Source: an uncultured Bacteroidota bacterium (GTDB taxonomy: Bacteria > Bacteroidota > Bacteroidia > Chitinophagales > Chitinophagaceae). From it: 64,000 nucleotides of DNA. The first letter of the stretch is position 1. Every line of letters begins with the position of its first letter. The notes under the pieces were generated by a model. That model saw only the letters and a program-made list of their open reading frames with translations. It searched no databases and was not told the origin of the DNA. A program made the position numbers and the translations under genes. The DNA lies in the NCBI GenBank assembly GCA_937928385.1, contig CALEZD010000035.1, positions 1 through 64,000 on the forward strand, written 5' to 3'. This document shows, one piece after another, positions 16,253-26,401 of the stretch.

Positions 16253-18658
16253 ATGAAACACCAAACTAATTTCTTCAGAAACATCGCCACGTTAACCCTG
16301 GCCATAATATTCTTTACTAATGTGATTAACGCACAATCAGGTAATGGTATCATCAAGGGTTTCGTATATGACAAAGCCAGCGGCGAACCTATGATATTCA
16401 CTAATGTATTGCTGCAAGGCACCAAGATGGGAGCACAGACAGATGTGGACGGGTATTTTACCATATCGCAGATACCCGAAGGTACATATACCATATTAAC
16501 TACTCTTATAGGCTACGATACTTTTAAAAGTTCGGTTACTATTAAAAACGGTAGCATCATAACTAAAAAAATATTCCTGGCACAAAAAGAAACAGAACTG
16601 GAGGGAGTAGAAATAACCGCCCGTAAAACAGAGAAAGTCACCCAAATCAATGCCGGTACAATAACAGTAACCCCACGCGAGATGAAGATGCTGCCAAGTA
16701 CAGGTGGTGAGCCCGATATAGCACAATACCTGCAGGTAGTACCGGGTGTAATATTTACAGGAGACCAGGGCGGGCAGTTATATATACGCGGTGGTTCGCC
16801 AACACAAACGGGCATAATGCTGGATGGAATTACCATCTACAACCCCTTCCACTCCATAGGCTTGTATTCTGTTTTTGAAACTGATGCCATACGTAACGTA
16901 GAAATACAAACAGCGGGTTTTAATGCACAATACGGCAACCGTACTTCAGCAATCATAGACATTACTACAAAAGATGGTAATAAAAACCGCCATTCGGGGA
17001 AACTTTCTTTATCGCCCATCATGGCGCGTGCTATGGTTGAAGGGCCGATAGTTAAAGCCAAAAGAGAAGGCGGTTCGTCCATGACGTACCTTTTATCTGT
17101 GAAACACAGTTATTTGGACAAGACATCTAAATCGATATATGGCGGCTTTGGCGAACCTTTCGAGTCAGGCCTGCCCTATAGCTTTACTGATGTATATGGC
17201 AAAGTAACCATCAATGCTGACAATGGTAGTAAACTGAACTTGTTCGGCTTCAACTTTGATGATAAGGCCAAAAGTGTTAACCCCAACACTAAAATGGTTA
17301 ATGCAGAATTCAACTGGCAGGCAACCGGTGGGGGTGCCACCTTCGTCATCACTCCCGGAACAAGTTCTGCACTGATAAACGGTAAGTTCGCTTATTCTAA
17401 ATACAATATCAGTACCAACGAAGTAACATTCCGCAACAGGGCCAGCTCAATAGAAGGCTTTGAAGGTGGTATAGATTTCACATATTTTTTTAAGGGTTAC
17501 AGCCAGTTGAAATATGGTTTCGAAGTAAGTGGCTTGTACACGCAACTGGATTATGCTAACAGCCTGGGGGTAAATACAACATTGGACCGCCGTAATACAC
17601 TGGGTTCTCTTTTTGCCGTTTACCGCAAAAACTTTGGAGACAAACTCATCCTCGAACCGGGCTTCCGTATGCAGTACTATTCATCGTTAGACGTGTTTAC
17701 TCCGGAGCCACGCATTGGGTTAAAGTATAACGCAACATCCAACGTACGTATTAAAGCAGCGGGGGGCTTGTACTCGCAAAACATACTGAGTACCAAAAGC
17801 GACAGGGATATCGTTAACTTCTTTAACGGATTTGTACTCAGCCCTGACCAGGCTATACCCAATACGGACAATGAGCGGGTAGCATCTAACCTGCAACGCG
17901 CATACCATGCATTGTTTGGTATAGAGGTAGATATAAAGAACGTAGAGCTGAACCTGGAGCCATGGTATAAAAACTTTTACCAGAACATAGAATTAAGCCG
18001 TATAAAAGTAAATGTACAGGACCCTGACTTTACTTCAGGTACAGGACAGGCTTATGGCATCGACCTGTCTGCCCGTTACAACATGAAACGTATTTACTTA
18101 TGGGGAGTTGTATCCTATCAGCAGGTAAAGTATAAAACATTGGTGCTTGATGGTAATAAAGTAACCACTGTACGTAACCCGGCAACAGGCCAGACAGGAT
18201 TGGTGGGTGTAACAGAAGTGGCCACATATCCTCCTCCATTCGACAGGCGTTGGAACATTAACCTCCTGGGTTCGTACACAGCCGGCAAGAAAAGGGATTG
18301 GGAAATATCAGCACGTTTCAACATGGGTTCTCCTTTCCCGTTCACACAGACACAGGGCTTCTATGAAGATAACAATCTGCAGCAAAATGGTATAGCCACC
18401 AACTACCTGCAACAAAACGGGCAAATAGGTATCATATATGCCAATGATATCAATGGTGGCCGCCTTTCTTACTATCACAGGCTCGACCTGTCTGTTCGCA
18501 AGCGTTTTGAACTAAGTAAAAATTCAAATTTTGAAACCACTTTGAGTTTAACAAACGTTTACAACAGGAACAATATATTTTATATAGAACGCCTGGATAA
18601 TACCCGTGTTTTTCAACTACCTTTGTTCCCGAGTTTGAATGCTACGTGGAACTTTTAA
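16253..18658 (+). CDS. TonB-dependent outer-membrane receptor with carboxypeptidase-like N-terminal domain
   Basis: An 801-residue protein with a signal peptide ending in NVINAQ. Next is a CarboxypepD_reg-like beta-sandwich (about 30-115: 'IIKGFVYDKASGEPMIFTNVLLQGT'), then a plug domain ('GGEPDIAQYLQVVPGVIFTGDQGG', 'YIRGGSPTQTGIMLDGITIYNPFH') and a barrel ending in an aromatic residue (NATWNF). It is shorter than SusC transporters and no SusD partner is encoded nearby. It starts a three-gene unit with a large TPR protein and a second barrel protein, with 15 bases or less between genes. The ligand is unknown. Confidence 0.9.
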   Translation: MKHQTNFFRNIATLTLAIIFFTNVINAQSGNGIIKGFVYDKASGEPMIFTNVLLQGTKMGAQTDVDGYFTISQIPEGTYTILTTLIGYDTFKSSVTIKNGSIITKKIFLAQKETELEGVEITARKTEKVTQINAGTITVTPREMKMLPSTGGEPDIAQYLQVVPGVIFTGDQGGQLYIRGGSPTQTGIMLDGITIYNPFHSIGLYSVFETDAIRNVEIQTAGFNAQYGNRTSAIIDITTKDGNKNRHSGKLSLSPIMARAMVEGPIVKAKREGGSSMTYLLSVKHSYLDKTSKSIYGGFGEPFESGLPYSFTDVYGKVTINADNGSKLNLFGFNFDDKAKSVNPNTKMVNAEFNWQATGGGATFVITPGTSSALINGKFAYSKYNISTNEVTFRNRASSIEGFEGGIDFTYFFKGYSQLKYGFEVSGLYTQLDYANSLGVNTTLDRRNTLGSLFAVYRKNFGDKLILEPGFRMQYYSSLDVFTPEPRIGLKYNATSNVRIKAAGGLYSQNILSTKSDRDIVNFFNGFVLSPDQAIPNTDNERVASNLQRAYHALFGIEVDIKNVELNLEPWYKNFYQNIELSRIKVNVQDPDFTSGTGQAYGIDLSARYNMKRIYLWGVVSYQQVKYKTLVLDGNKVTTVRNPATGQTGLVGVTEVATYPPPFDRRWNINLLGSYTAGKKRDWEISARFNMGSPFPFTQTQGFYEDNNLQQNGIATNYLQQNGQIGIIYANDINGGRLSYYHRLDLSVRKRFELSKNSNFETTLSLTNVYNRNNIFYIERLDNTRVFQLPLFPSLNATWNF

Positions 18659-18673
18659 CTATTAAATAGTTGA

Positions 18674-21600
18674 ATGACATTTTACAAGGATAGAAAGATT
18701 GCCCATAGTTTCATTGCCGTATGCACTTGTTTCCTGTTGTTGGCCAACCGGGCTGAAGCCCAGTTGCATACACCTCATTTACCGGGCAACAAACAATTAA
18801 GGCAAGCAGAAGAATTATTGGCCCAAAAACAGTACCGCAATGCTGTATTGGCTGTTGATATATTCATGCAACAACCCCACTCTGCCACACGCCCTATATC
18901 GCATAGCGAAAGCGACAAGGCCGGATACATTAAAGCTATCTCACTGTTAAATGTGCAGGATGCAGATGCTGAAAGTGTCGCTATCAGCTACATCAATCAT
19001 ACAGCTAATCCCGCCTATAAACAAAGAACAGCTTTCGCACTTGCTCAAAGCTATTTTAAAACCAACCGTTTCGCCGACGCTATCAGGTATTATGAGTTGG
19101 CAGGAGTCGCCAACCTGGACAACGAAGAGATTATCAATGCAAAATTCGAGCTGGCGTACTGCTATTTCAACAACAGCCAGTTCAACCAGGCAGAGCCATT
19201 GCTGGCATCGGTAAGGGAATTAGGCGGTAAATATTACGATGCAGGCAATTATTACTACGGCTTGCTGGCATACAACAAAAACAACTACCAAGACGCACTC
19301 AACAGTTTTAACCGGATTGAAAACAAGAAGGAATACAACAATATAGTACCATACTATATCGCTGAAATACATTACTTCACCGGCAATAAACAAAAGGCTT
19401 TGCAGGATGCCCTGAGGCTGATTAACCGCTCAGAAAAGTCATTTTACCATAACGAACTGCACCTGCTGGCTGCACAGGTATATTTCGAGGATAAAAATTA
19501 TTCCGAAGCTCTGCCCTATTTTGAATACTATTATGAAAACACAGAGCGTATAAGAAAGGAAGACCTCTACGAAATGGCATATTGCTATTATCAGCTGCAG
19601 GACTGGGAAGATGCCATTGACTATTTCCAGCAGTTGAGTGAAACACGGGATTCTCTTGGACAAAGTTCCACCTACCTGCTGGGCGATTGCTACCTGAAAA
19701 CAGGGGATAAAAAAAGTGCGCGCAATGCATTCAGTATATGTGCAGACATGCCATTCAACTCCGGGCAAAAAGAAGCATCGATGTTGATTGCAGCGAAGCT
19801 CTCTTATGAAATGGGGTACAACAGCGATGCCATATATTATGTCAACCTGTTACTGGCAGACTTCCCAAACTCTGTACATGCCGATGAAGCTAAAACAATG
19901 TTATCAGACCTGCTGATACGCACCAGCAACTATGCAGAAGCTTATGATGCACTAACAGATGTAAGCAAGAGGGATAATAACTATAACAGGATATTCCAAA
20001 AGGTAACTTACGGCTATGCTATGCAGCAAATGCAGGCAAGCAACTATGTTTTTGCCGACAGTTTGCTGAACATGTCTCTTGCAGGAGGTACAGACCCTGT
20101 TTATAAAACAGCAGCTTACTTCTGGAAGGCAGACCTTGCATACCGGGCAGGCAACTATAAAGCAGCAATAAACTATGGCAACCGTTTTGTTAGCAGTGAT
20201 GGCAGAAAGGAATGGGTGGCAATGCTAAGCCCTGACGCTACCGATCGCAATGCGCTTATTACTATGGGCCATGCCTCTATGGAGCTTTCTGCATTCAAAG
20301 AAGCACAAGACTACTTTAGTAAAGCCCGGTACAAAGCTGATACTGCAACAGACTCATTGTTTATTGCATCCACCGTGCTGCAGGAAGCAGATGCGGTTTT
20401 CATGCAAAAAGATTACAATAAAGCTATCACCCTATACGACAAAGTAATTGCAGCAAATACTTCTGATGCGGATTATGCACGTTTTCAGAAGGCGGTGATA
20501 CTGGGTTTGTCAGGCAACAACAAGGGCAAGGCGGAGATATTATCAGGTCTTATAGGACGTGCTCCTGCATCAAAATATGAGAATGATGCACGCTACGAAC
20601 TTGGGCTCACCTATATAGAAGAAAACAAATACAGTGCTGCCATCAATACATTGATGCCCCTGACGGAAGCTTATGAGATACGCAACATGGCACCGCGCGC
20701 ATGGATGAAAATAGGCTTTGCCTACCAGCAATCAGGCAATGAACAAAAAGCCATAACATCTTATCAACGCATTGTGCAGGAATACCCTGCATCCGAAGAA
20801 CGCACTGCAGCGCTAGATGCACTGAAAAGTCTTTACATCCAATCAGGCAAGCCCGGTGATTATGCTAAACTGTTAAAGGAAAATAATATTACGGGTACTG
20901 AGGAAAACAATTTGGATACCACCTATTACGCCACAGCAGAAGCACAATATGCCGCCGGCAACTGGAGTAAAGCCAAAAACCTGTTGGATGAATACCTGCA
21001 AAAATATCCTAACGGGGCCTTTGCCGGCAAAGCGCACTACTACAAGGCAGAAAGCCACTATCAACTGAAAGAATACAAAGACGCGCTGAATGAATACCAG
21101 CAAGTACTCGCCGCGCCGTGGAGCAACTTCTCAGAGAATAGTGCAAGGCGTGCTTCAGCCATTACCTTTAACATGGAGGACTGGGAGGCAGCTAAGAAAT
21201 ACTACACAGAGCTGCGCAATATAGCCATGACAGAAGAAAACCTGCTGGTGGCATACAACGGCCTGATGCTTACCAACAATAAACTGAACGAACGTAACAG
21301 TGCATCAGCCTATGCAGATACCCTACTATCCATCACCAGTGTAGATAGCAAGATAAAAGAAAATGCCCTGCTTATTAAGGCAAACGCATTGATGATGGAA
21401 ACTGATTATGATAAGGCCCTTACCTTATTCAAACAATTAGAAACGGCCGGCATAGCAGCCACCGCTGCCGAAGCAAGATACAATATAGCCTTTATCCATT
21501 ATTTGCAGGGCAACCTTAAAGATGCAGAAACAGCCGCGAACAACACGATACAACTATCGGCAGGCAATGATTACTGGGTGGTGAAATCCTTCATACTGCT

Positions 21601-21763
21601 GGCAGACATACTGGTGCAGCAAAAAGACTATTTCAATGCGAAAGCGACCTTACAAAGTATAATTAAAAACTCCAAAATACCTGAACTGAAAAACCAGGCT
21701 ACTGAAAAGCTGAAGGAAGTAAAACAGTTGGAAAACAAAAAAACTAAATTATCAGACAAATAA
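18674..21763 (+). CDS. Large secreted TPR-repeat protein
   Basis: A 1029-residue protein with an N-terminal signal peptide (cleavage near NRAEAQ) and TPR-like helical repeats over almost the whole length. Examples are 'RFADAIRYYELAGVANLD', 'YSEALPYFEYYYENTERIRK' and 'KYSAAINTLMPLTEAYEI'. No catalytic motif is visible. Its stop shares one base with the next start (TAATG), which suggests coupled translation with the barrel protein. A periplasmic scaffold for the two outer-membrane proteins on either side is an inference from the operon. Confidence 0.88.
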   Translation: MTFYKDRKIAHSFIAVCTCFLLLANRAEAQLHTPHLPGNKQLRQAEELLAQKQYRNAVLAVDIFMQQPHSATRPISHSESDKAGYIKAISLLNVQDADAESVAISYINHTANPAYKQRTAFALAQSYFKTNRFADAIRYYELAGVANLDNEEIINAKFELAYCYFNNSQFNQAEPLLASVRELGGKYYDAGNYYYGLLAYNKNNYQDALNSFNRIENKKEYNNIVPYYIAEIHYFTGNKQKALQDALRLINRSEKSFYHNELHLLAAQVYFEDKNYSEALPYFEYYYENTERIRKEDLYEMAYCYYQLQDWEDAIDYFQQLSETRDSLGQSSTYLLGDCYLKTGDKKSARNAFSICADMPFNSGQKEASMLIAAKLSYEMGYNSDAIYYVNLLLADFPNSVHADEAKTMLSDLLIRTSNYAEAYDALTDVSKRDNNYNRIFQKVTYGYAMQQMQASNYVFADSLLNMSLAGGTDPVYKTAAYFWKADLAYRAGNYKAAINYGNRFVSSDGRKEWVAMLSPDATDRNALITMGHASMELSAFKEAQDYFSKARYKADTATDSLFIASTVLQEADAVFMQKDYNKAITLYDKVIAANTSDADYARFQKAVILGLSGNNKGKAEILSGLIGRAPASKYENDARYELGLTYIEENKYSAAINTLMPLTEAYEIRNMAPRAWMKIGFAYQQSGNEQKAITSYQRIVQEYPASEERTAALDALKSLYIQSGKPGDYAKLLKENNITGTEENNLDTTYYATAEAQYAAGNWSKAKNLLDEYLQKYPNGAFAGKAHYYKAESHYQLKEYKDALNEYQQVLAAPWSNFSENSARRASAITFNMEDWEAAKKYYTELRNIAMTEENLLVAYNGLMLTNNKLNERNSASAYADTLLSITSVDSKIKENALLIKANALMMETDYDKALTLFKQLETAGIAATAAEARYNIAFIHYLQGNLKDAETAANNTIQLSAGNDYWVVKSFILLADILVQQKDYFNAKATLQSIIKNSKIPELKNQATEKLKEVKQLENKKTKLSDK

Positions 21764-23394
21764 TGCAGTGCAGGTCTCTGGCAATATCAATATTAGGGTT
21801 GTTATCCGGTTTTTCAGCCGCGGCCCAGCAGGGTGCAGCGAAAGACACGGTAATAAAAGGTGCTACTATTGAAATTATCCAGTCATACACTCCTGAAGTA
21901 AAGCGCACTCCCCGTCCTGTGCCTACCCCGTCATTACCTCCTGTAGATACATCAACCCCTGTATTGCAACACCATGTACCCGCACAAACGCTATTTTACT
22001 CCTACGGTTCACTTCCACTCAGGCCATTGGCACTCACATTAAGCGAAGAAGAGCCTGGTTACGAAAATTATTTTAAACTGGGCGGCGGCAACCAATCTAC
22101 TATCTACCTCGATGCCGGCATCAGCAGTCTTAAAGGTGATAATTACGAGACTGCCATCCTGGTGAATCATTTATCTCAAAGCGGAAGCATAGCTGATCAG
22201 AAGGTATCGCTAACCGGCGTTGATGCCAAAGGCATATACCATACAGCAGGGAAGGCATTCGGCGCGCAAATAGGTGTACATAACAGTAGGTATCATTATT
22301 ATGGTTACGACCATAGCAAGTACACTTATGCTTTGAGTGCTGTAAGGCAGTCATTCACAGACATCAGTCTGGGGCTGGACATGAAAGATGAGCTGGCAGC
22401 CGGAAAAAAGTTTAGTTACCATCCTGCAATACGCATTGGTTCATTTTCCGATAAATTCAACGCATCTGAAACTACCTTTGGCATAAGCATACCTGCCACA
22501 TACATAATTGATAGTAGCCTGCAGGTATATGCCAATGCCGGTATTACCATTACAGGTTTTAAAAACGCAGCCCTTACGCAGAGTAATAATATTTTTCAAC
22601 TGTCCCCCGGGGTCAGGTTCAGTAAAGGGATTTTCACAGGCCATGCCGGTATTTCACCAACCATCGGCAACAATAGCACGTACTTCCTTCCGGACATTGC
22701 TGTCAACTTTATGCTGCCTGGTACACAGTTTATGTTCTTTGCGGGGTGGGAAGGGCAACTTGTGCAGAACAGTTACAGCCAGTTAGCTAACTTAAACCCC
22801 TACATGTCCAACCTGTTCACCGTACAGCAGACTCAAACAACTGAGATATACGGCGGCATAAAAAGTAACATAGGCAGGCATATAACCTTTGACAGTAGGC
22901 TAAGCTGGTGGCAGTACACCAACCTGCCGGTATTTATCAACGATACTGCCGGTGATAAAAAACAATTCCTGCTACTTTATGACAACAGGGTAAATGCCAT
23001 AGGGCTGCAAGCGGCCATACGCTACCATATAGCGGAAACATTCTCCATCGGCTTTAGCGGGCAATGGATGAACTTCGTTAAGAAGTCTTTACCTGAAGTA
23101 TGGCACAGGCCGGGGGTCAACTTCACAGGCGATATACTGGCGGTACCTGTTAAAAGACTAACCATCAACGCATATATATCATTTATTGACGAACTGTACG
23201 CACTGGATAACGGTAACCGCACTTTAAAACTCAGCTCTATACTGGATGTTGGGGCAGGTGCAGAATATGAAATAATAAAACGTCTTAATGTTTTTGTACA
23301 AGCCAACAACCTGCTGAACAGCAAATATCAACGCTGGTATGGCTATGATGCCTTTGGCTTCAATATCTTTGCAGGTGCCCGGTTGAAATTTTAA
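21763..23394 (+). CDS. Outer-membrane beta-barrel protein of unknown function
   Basis: A 543-residue protein with a signal peptide (GFSAAAQ), a Pro-rich N-terminal linker after 'GATIEIIQSYTPEVKRTPRP', and then many amphipathic strands typical of an outer-membrane barrel. It ends in Phe (GARLKF). There is no obvious plug domain, so it is not a full TonB receptor. I do not recognise a named family; the same kind of protein is often next to a large TPR gene in Chitinophagaceae. The coupled start with the TPR gene makes a physical complex plausible. Confidence 0.8.
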   Translation: MQCRSLAISILGLLSGFSAAAQQGAAKDTVIKGATIEIIQSYTPEVKRTPRPVPTPSLPPVDTSTPVLQHHVPAQTLFYSYGSLPLRPLALTLSEEEPGYENYFKLGGGNQSTIYLDAGISSLKGDNYETAILVNHLSQSGSIADQKVSLTGVDAKGIYHTAGKAFGAQIGVHNSRYHYYGYDHSKYTYALSAVRQSFTDISLGLDMKDELAAGKKFSYHPAIRIGSFSDKFNASETTFGISIPATYIIDSSLQVYANAGITITGFKNAALTQSNNIFQLSPGVRFSKGIFTGHAGISPTIGNNSTYFLPDIAVNFMLPGTQFMFFAGWEGQLVQNSYSQLANLNPYMSNLFTVQQTQTTEIYGGIKSNIGRHITFDSRLSWWQYTNLPVFINDTAGDKKQFLLLYDNRVNAIGLQAAIRYHIAETFSIGFSGQWMNFVKKSLPEVWHRPGVNFTGDILAVPVKRLTINAYISFIDELYALDNGNRTLKLSSILDVGAGAEYEIIKRLNVFVQANNLLNSKYQRWYGYDAFGFNIFAGARLKF

Positions 23395-23477
23395 ATAACA
23401 AGACGCATATTTTTCCTATGTTAGCCCTATTTATTTATTTTACAGTGCTAAACAGGAAGTCATATTTTTCTTAATAC

Positions 23478-24587
23478 ATGGATGTAGCAAAATATATAGG
23501 GTTATTTTTACTTAAGAATGAGCAATGTTACATTCATGGTTTGGGTACATTGCAGTTCTCAAGAAAACCGGCTACATACGACGGGCAAAACCTCCTGGCG
23601 CCCTCGCACGAAATTATTATGGTATCCGGCGGTAATGTTGACGAATCACTGGCAAACTATATAGCCACTAACGAGCAAATAAGCATTACTAAGGCTTCCA
23701 ATGCATTACGTGATTTCAGTACTGAAACCAAAATAAACCTGGATGCCGGCAACCGGGTAACACTGCTCCACCTGGGTAAGTTTACCTCTGCCGATGGCAG
23801 GATAGGTTTCATCACTGACCCTCACTTGCAGTACAAAGCATCACCAATACCAGCCCAAAGGGGTGTTTCGATGCGGCAAAATGAGCGTCCGCCTATCCCA
23901 CATCAGCCTTATATACCAACTACGCCTGTAGGCTCACCGTTAGCTGAACAAATGCAAGGGCAGCCACCCGCCTCACCGCACATGCAGCAATACATGCACC
24001 AACATGAAGAACCCGAAAGGCTCAACTGGGCACGTATCATTTTCGTGCTCCTGTTACTGATAGTAATGGCAGGTGGGGCCTACTATGCATACGAACGTTA
24101 TCTTGCTCCTAAACCAAGAGCTGTAAAACCTGCACTTACCATGCCTGAGACTATGGAGCCGGAAACCGAATCTGAACCCATACAGGAATCCTTACTGCCT
24201 GCTGACTCAACTGCTACAGATAACATGGGTGAGGAGCGTGTGGAAATGACGCCGCCTACCGGCGGTGAGCAGCAACAGCCGCCTAATACTAATGCATCTA
24301 AACCTGTACGTGAGGAGCAACGTCAAAGCAGTGTGCCAGCACCTACCCCTGCACCCGGACAGACTAAGCTCATTACGAGTAATATGGTGATAGCCACTAC
24401 TGATACCAAAGCTGAAGCCTATAAAAAGAAAAACGCCTTAAACGCAAGCGGGTATAATGTTATAGTAAGGGAAATTGACACCAATTTATTCGATGTAGTC
24501 TTACAGGTTAAAACCAGCCATGGCGATGTTGTCAGGATTGAGGACTCTTTAACCAAACTCTTTGGCCGGGAAGTTTTTGGTTATTAA
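23478..24587 (+). CDS. HU-CCDC81-like / SPOR domain membrane protein
   Basis: A 369-residue protein. Residues 1-125 match the pair of CCDC81-like prokaryotic HU domains found in Bacteroidota ('YIHGLGTLQFSRKPATYDG', 'LLHLGKFTSADGRIGF'). A Pro/Gln-rich linker follows, then one transmembrane helix (about 185-205) and a Pro/Glu-rich stretch. The end is a SPOR domain (about 295-369: 'VIATTDTKAEAYKKKNAL...'). SPOR domains bind denuded septal peptidoglycan, so the N-terminal HU part is cytoplasmic and the SPOR part periplasmic. A link between nucleoid and division site is an attractive inference. It lies 83 bases after the barrel gene and may belong to the same unit. Confidence 0.85.
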   Translation: MDVAKYIGLFLLKNEQCYIHGLGTLQFSRKPATYDGQNLLAPSHEIIMVSGGNVDESLANYIATNEQISITKASNALRDFSTETKINLDAGNRVTLLHLGKFTSADGRIGFITDPHLQYKASPIPAQRGVSMRQNERPPIPHQPYIPTTPVGSPLAEQMQGQPPASPHMQQYMHQHEEPERLNWARIIFVLLLLIVMAGGAYYAYERYLAPKPRAVKPALTMPETMEPETESEPIQESLLPADSTATDNMGEERVEMTPPTGGEQQQPPNTNASKPVREEQRQSSVPAPTPAPGQTKLITSNMVIATTDTKAEAYKKKNALNASGYNVIVREIDTNLFDVVLQVKTSHGDVVRIEDSLTKLFGREVFGY

Positions 24588-24777
24588 TGTGGCAATCGCG
24601 GGTTATAAACATCGCGTGGAAAAGTCACATTAACCAGTATTGTGTTTTAATCATTTACTTTGCAACTACAGGCAATTTATTCTTTATGAATAAATCTTTA
24701 TGAATTACCTGTTTATAATTGAATTTTAGTATTTTTCGTTTCAGGAAATACTTAAATATATTCTTGTGGAATCAATA

Positions 24778-25119
24778 ATGCGTCCGATATTACTGGGAAT
24801 AGCCGCAATACTGGCCATCATATTGTATAGGATGCTCAGCCGCGGTGGTAAAACATACTCCTACAACCGTACGCAGTATATTTCGTTTCTTTCAGACGGC
24901 TCAGAACATGTAATTCATGAAGAATCGTCCGGCTCGATAATTATAACTGGCAAAACGGTACTAATAGACGGGCTGGAATATATATACAAGCCCGCCGACA
25001 ATGAGCCTGTACAGGCTCTGCTGGATTATGACGATAATGGCCTGCGCAGTGTAAGGGTGTTGCTGGTAGAAGGCGAAAAACAGTACTTCATCAACCGCAA
25101 TCCTGAACAGAATTCCTGA
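24778..25119 (+). CDS. Small membrane-anchored hypothetical protein
   Basis: A 113-residue protein with an N-terminal hydrophobic helix (PILLGIAAILAIILYRML) and a soluble domain with no family I can name. The ATG at 24778 puts the helix at the very N-terminus and has GGAA upstream; a GTG at 24766 would add four residues. The preceding 190-base gap holds a direct repeat of TCTTTATGAAT near 24680 and no other feature I can support. Confidence 0.65.
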   Translation: MRPILLGIAAILAIILYRMLSRGGKTYSYNRTQYISFLSDGSEHVIHEESSGSIIITGKTVLIDGLEYIYKPADNEPVQALLDYDDNGLRSVRVLLVEGEKQYFINRNPEQNS

Positions 25120-25183
25120 TAACAATTACCGTTTGCCCATACTCATTGCCTTCTTCACAGATTAAAGGTAATTTTGCATCCTT

Positions 25184-25588
25184 ATGTGCGCACACGATAG
25201 TAAATCAGCTTCCTTTATTGGCGGCATCATCAAAATGAAATGCCCCAACTGCAGAAGAGGCGATGCTTTTGTCAACAAATCTGTGTTCCCACTGGGTAAA
25301 AGCCTGAAACTGGTAGATAATTGCGCCGTTTGCGGGCAAAAAATGGTAAATGAAACCAATAATGGCCCCGGTATCAATTACGCACTTACTGTTGTTATCT
25401 TCTTCCTGAACTTCTTCTGGTACTGGCCAATATTCGGCATCAGCTACTTTGATAACAGCCTCTACTATTTTATGACCGTCAGCACCATAATAGTAATATT
25501 GATACAACCCTGGACCATGCGGTATTCGCGTATTTTGTACCTGTATATGTATGTGCCTTTCCAAAGCAACAGGCACCTGCAACGATAA
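25184..25588 (+). CDS. DUF983-family membrane protein with zinc-ribbon start
   Basis: A 134-residue DUF983 protein: an N-terminal CPNC/CAVC four-Cys ribbon (residues about 20-50) followed by two transmembrane helices ('YALTVVIFFLNFFWYWPIFG', 'YYFMTVSTIIVILIQPWTMRYSRI'). Function is unknown. TAATTTTG, a perfect -7 element, ends only 7 bases before the ATG. The transcript may be nearly leaderless, or translation may begin at the internal ATG at 25235 just before KCPNC. It is convergent with the DinB gene, 3 bases apart. Confidence 0.85.
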   Translation: MCAHDSKSASFIGGIIKMKCPNCRRGDAFVNKSVFPLGKSLKLVDNCAVCGQKMVNETNNGPGINYALTVVIFFLNFFWYWPIFGISYFDNSLYYFMTVSTIIVILIQPWTMRYSRILYLYMYVPFQSNRHLQR

Positions 25589-25591
25589 TAA

Positions 25592-26101
25592 CTACCAATT
25601 TCCTGCATAAGACAAATCCTGCCCGGAAACATCTGCCAGGTAAGCGTGCTTTAATCCCGTTATCTGCCTGGTATGCAGATAATCGTGTGCCAGCCAGTTA
25701 GCTAATACCATAACTGCAGACATAGCCCCAAGTTTAGGATGATGATAGATATTGTTCCATGCTGCATCCTTTAGCGACTGTAACCATTCTATTGAGGATT
25801 TTCTTTCCATTATAAACTCAGTCAACTTCTCATCAAAGCTTTGCTCCATGTATTTCCTTTCCAGTACCCAACCTGCCGGGTTAATGGATTTCATTTCAAC
25901 ACCGGGTGTCAATAGTATATGTTTCACCCTTGCCCTGAAATCTTCGCGCTCTTCGTCACACAAATGGCATATTACTTCCAATAGGCACCATTTGTCCGGC
26001 TGTGGCTTCCATACATATTCTTCGCGCCCTATATTCACTAATTCCGCCTCAAATACAGCTATATTTTGCTGTAGCTTGTTGATGATATATTCTGTTTCCA
26101 T
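25592..26101 (-). CDS. DinB-family protein (four-helix metal-dependent fold)
   Basis: A 169-residue DinB_2-type protein. The three-histidine metal site is suggested by 'LLEVICHLCDEE' and 'LANWLAHDYLHTRQI'. DinB-like proteins are often thiol-dependent transferases, but the substrate here is unknown. The ATG at 26101 (METEYIINKL) is preferred; the upstream ATG at 26122 adds seven residues without family support. Confidence 0.85.
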   Translation of the reverse strand: METEYIINKLQQNIAVFEAELVNIGREEYVWKPQPDKWCLLEVICHLCDEEREDFRARVKHILLTPGVEMKSINPAGWVLERKYMEQSFDEKLTEFIMERKSSIEWLQSLKDAAWNNIYHHPKLGAMSAVMVLANWLAHDYLHTRQITGLKHAYLADVSGQDLSYAGNW

Positions 26102-26307
26102 ACCAGTTGTAATGTATGGCAAAGTACCGATTTGAGTACTTAAAAAAGTTTAATAACCTTACCTTTTATTATTCAGCTTATCGTCATTATCTAAGGACAC
26201 TTACAACTCGCATAAATACAAACAAATGATAATCAATATATTATAGCATACAATTTGTTAATCGCTTGTGAACGGGTTGCTAATCGGGCGTTAACAGGAG
26301 GCGAAAA

Positions 26308-26339
26308 TTTCCCATGTCTGCAACCCCGCCGCATCTTTG
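26308..26339 (+). promoter_or_regulatory. Candidate promoter and A/C-rich leader of the 26402 gene
   Basis: TTTC (26308-26311) and CATCTTTG (26332-26339) approximate the Bacteroidota promoter with a 20-base spacer. Downstream is an almost G-free leader of about 50 bases made of CAAACAAA-type repeats. That unstructured leader is typical of highly translated genes in this phylum. The rest of the 300-base divergent gap to DinB shows nothing else I can name. Confidence 0.45.
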
Positions 26340-26401
26340 TATCACAATAGCAAACAAACACAAACAAATCAACCAAACTAAAAACAACTAAAACAAACAA
26401 A

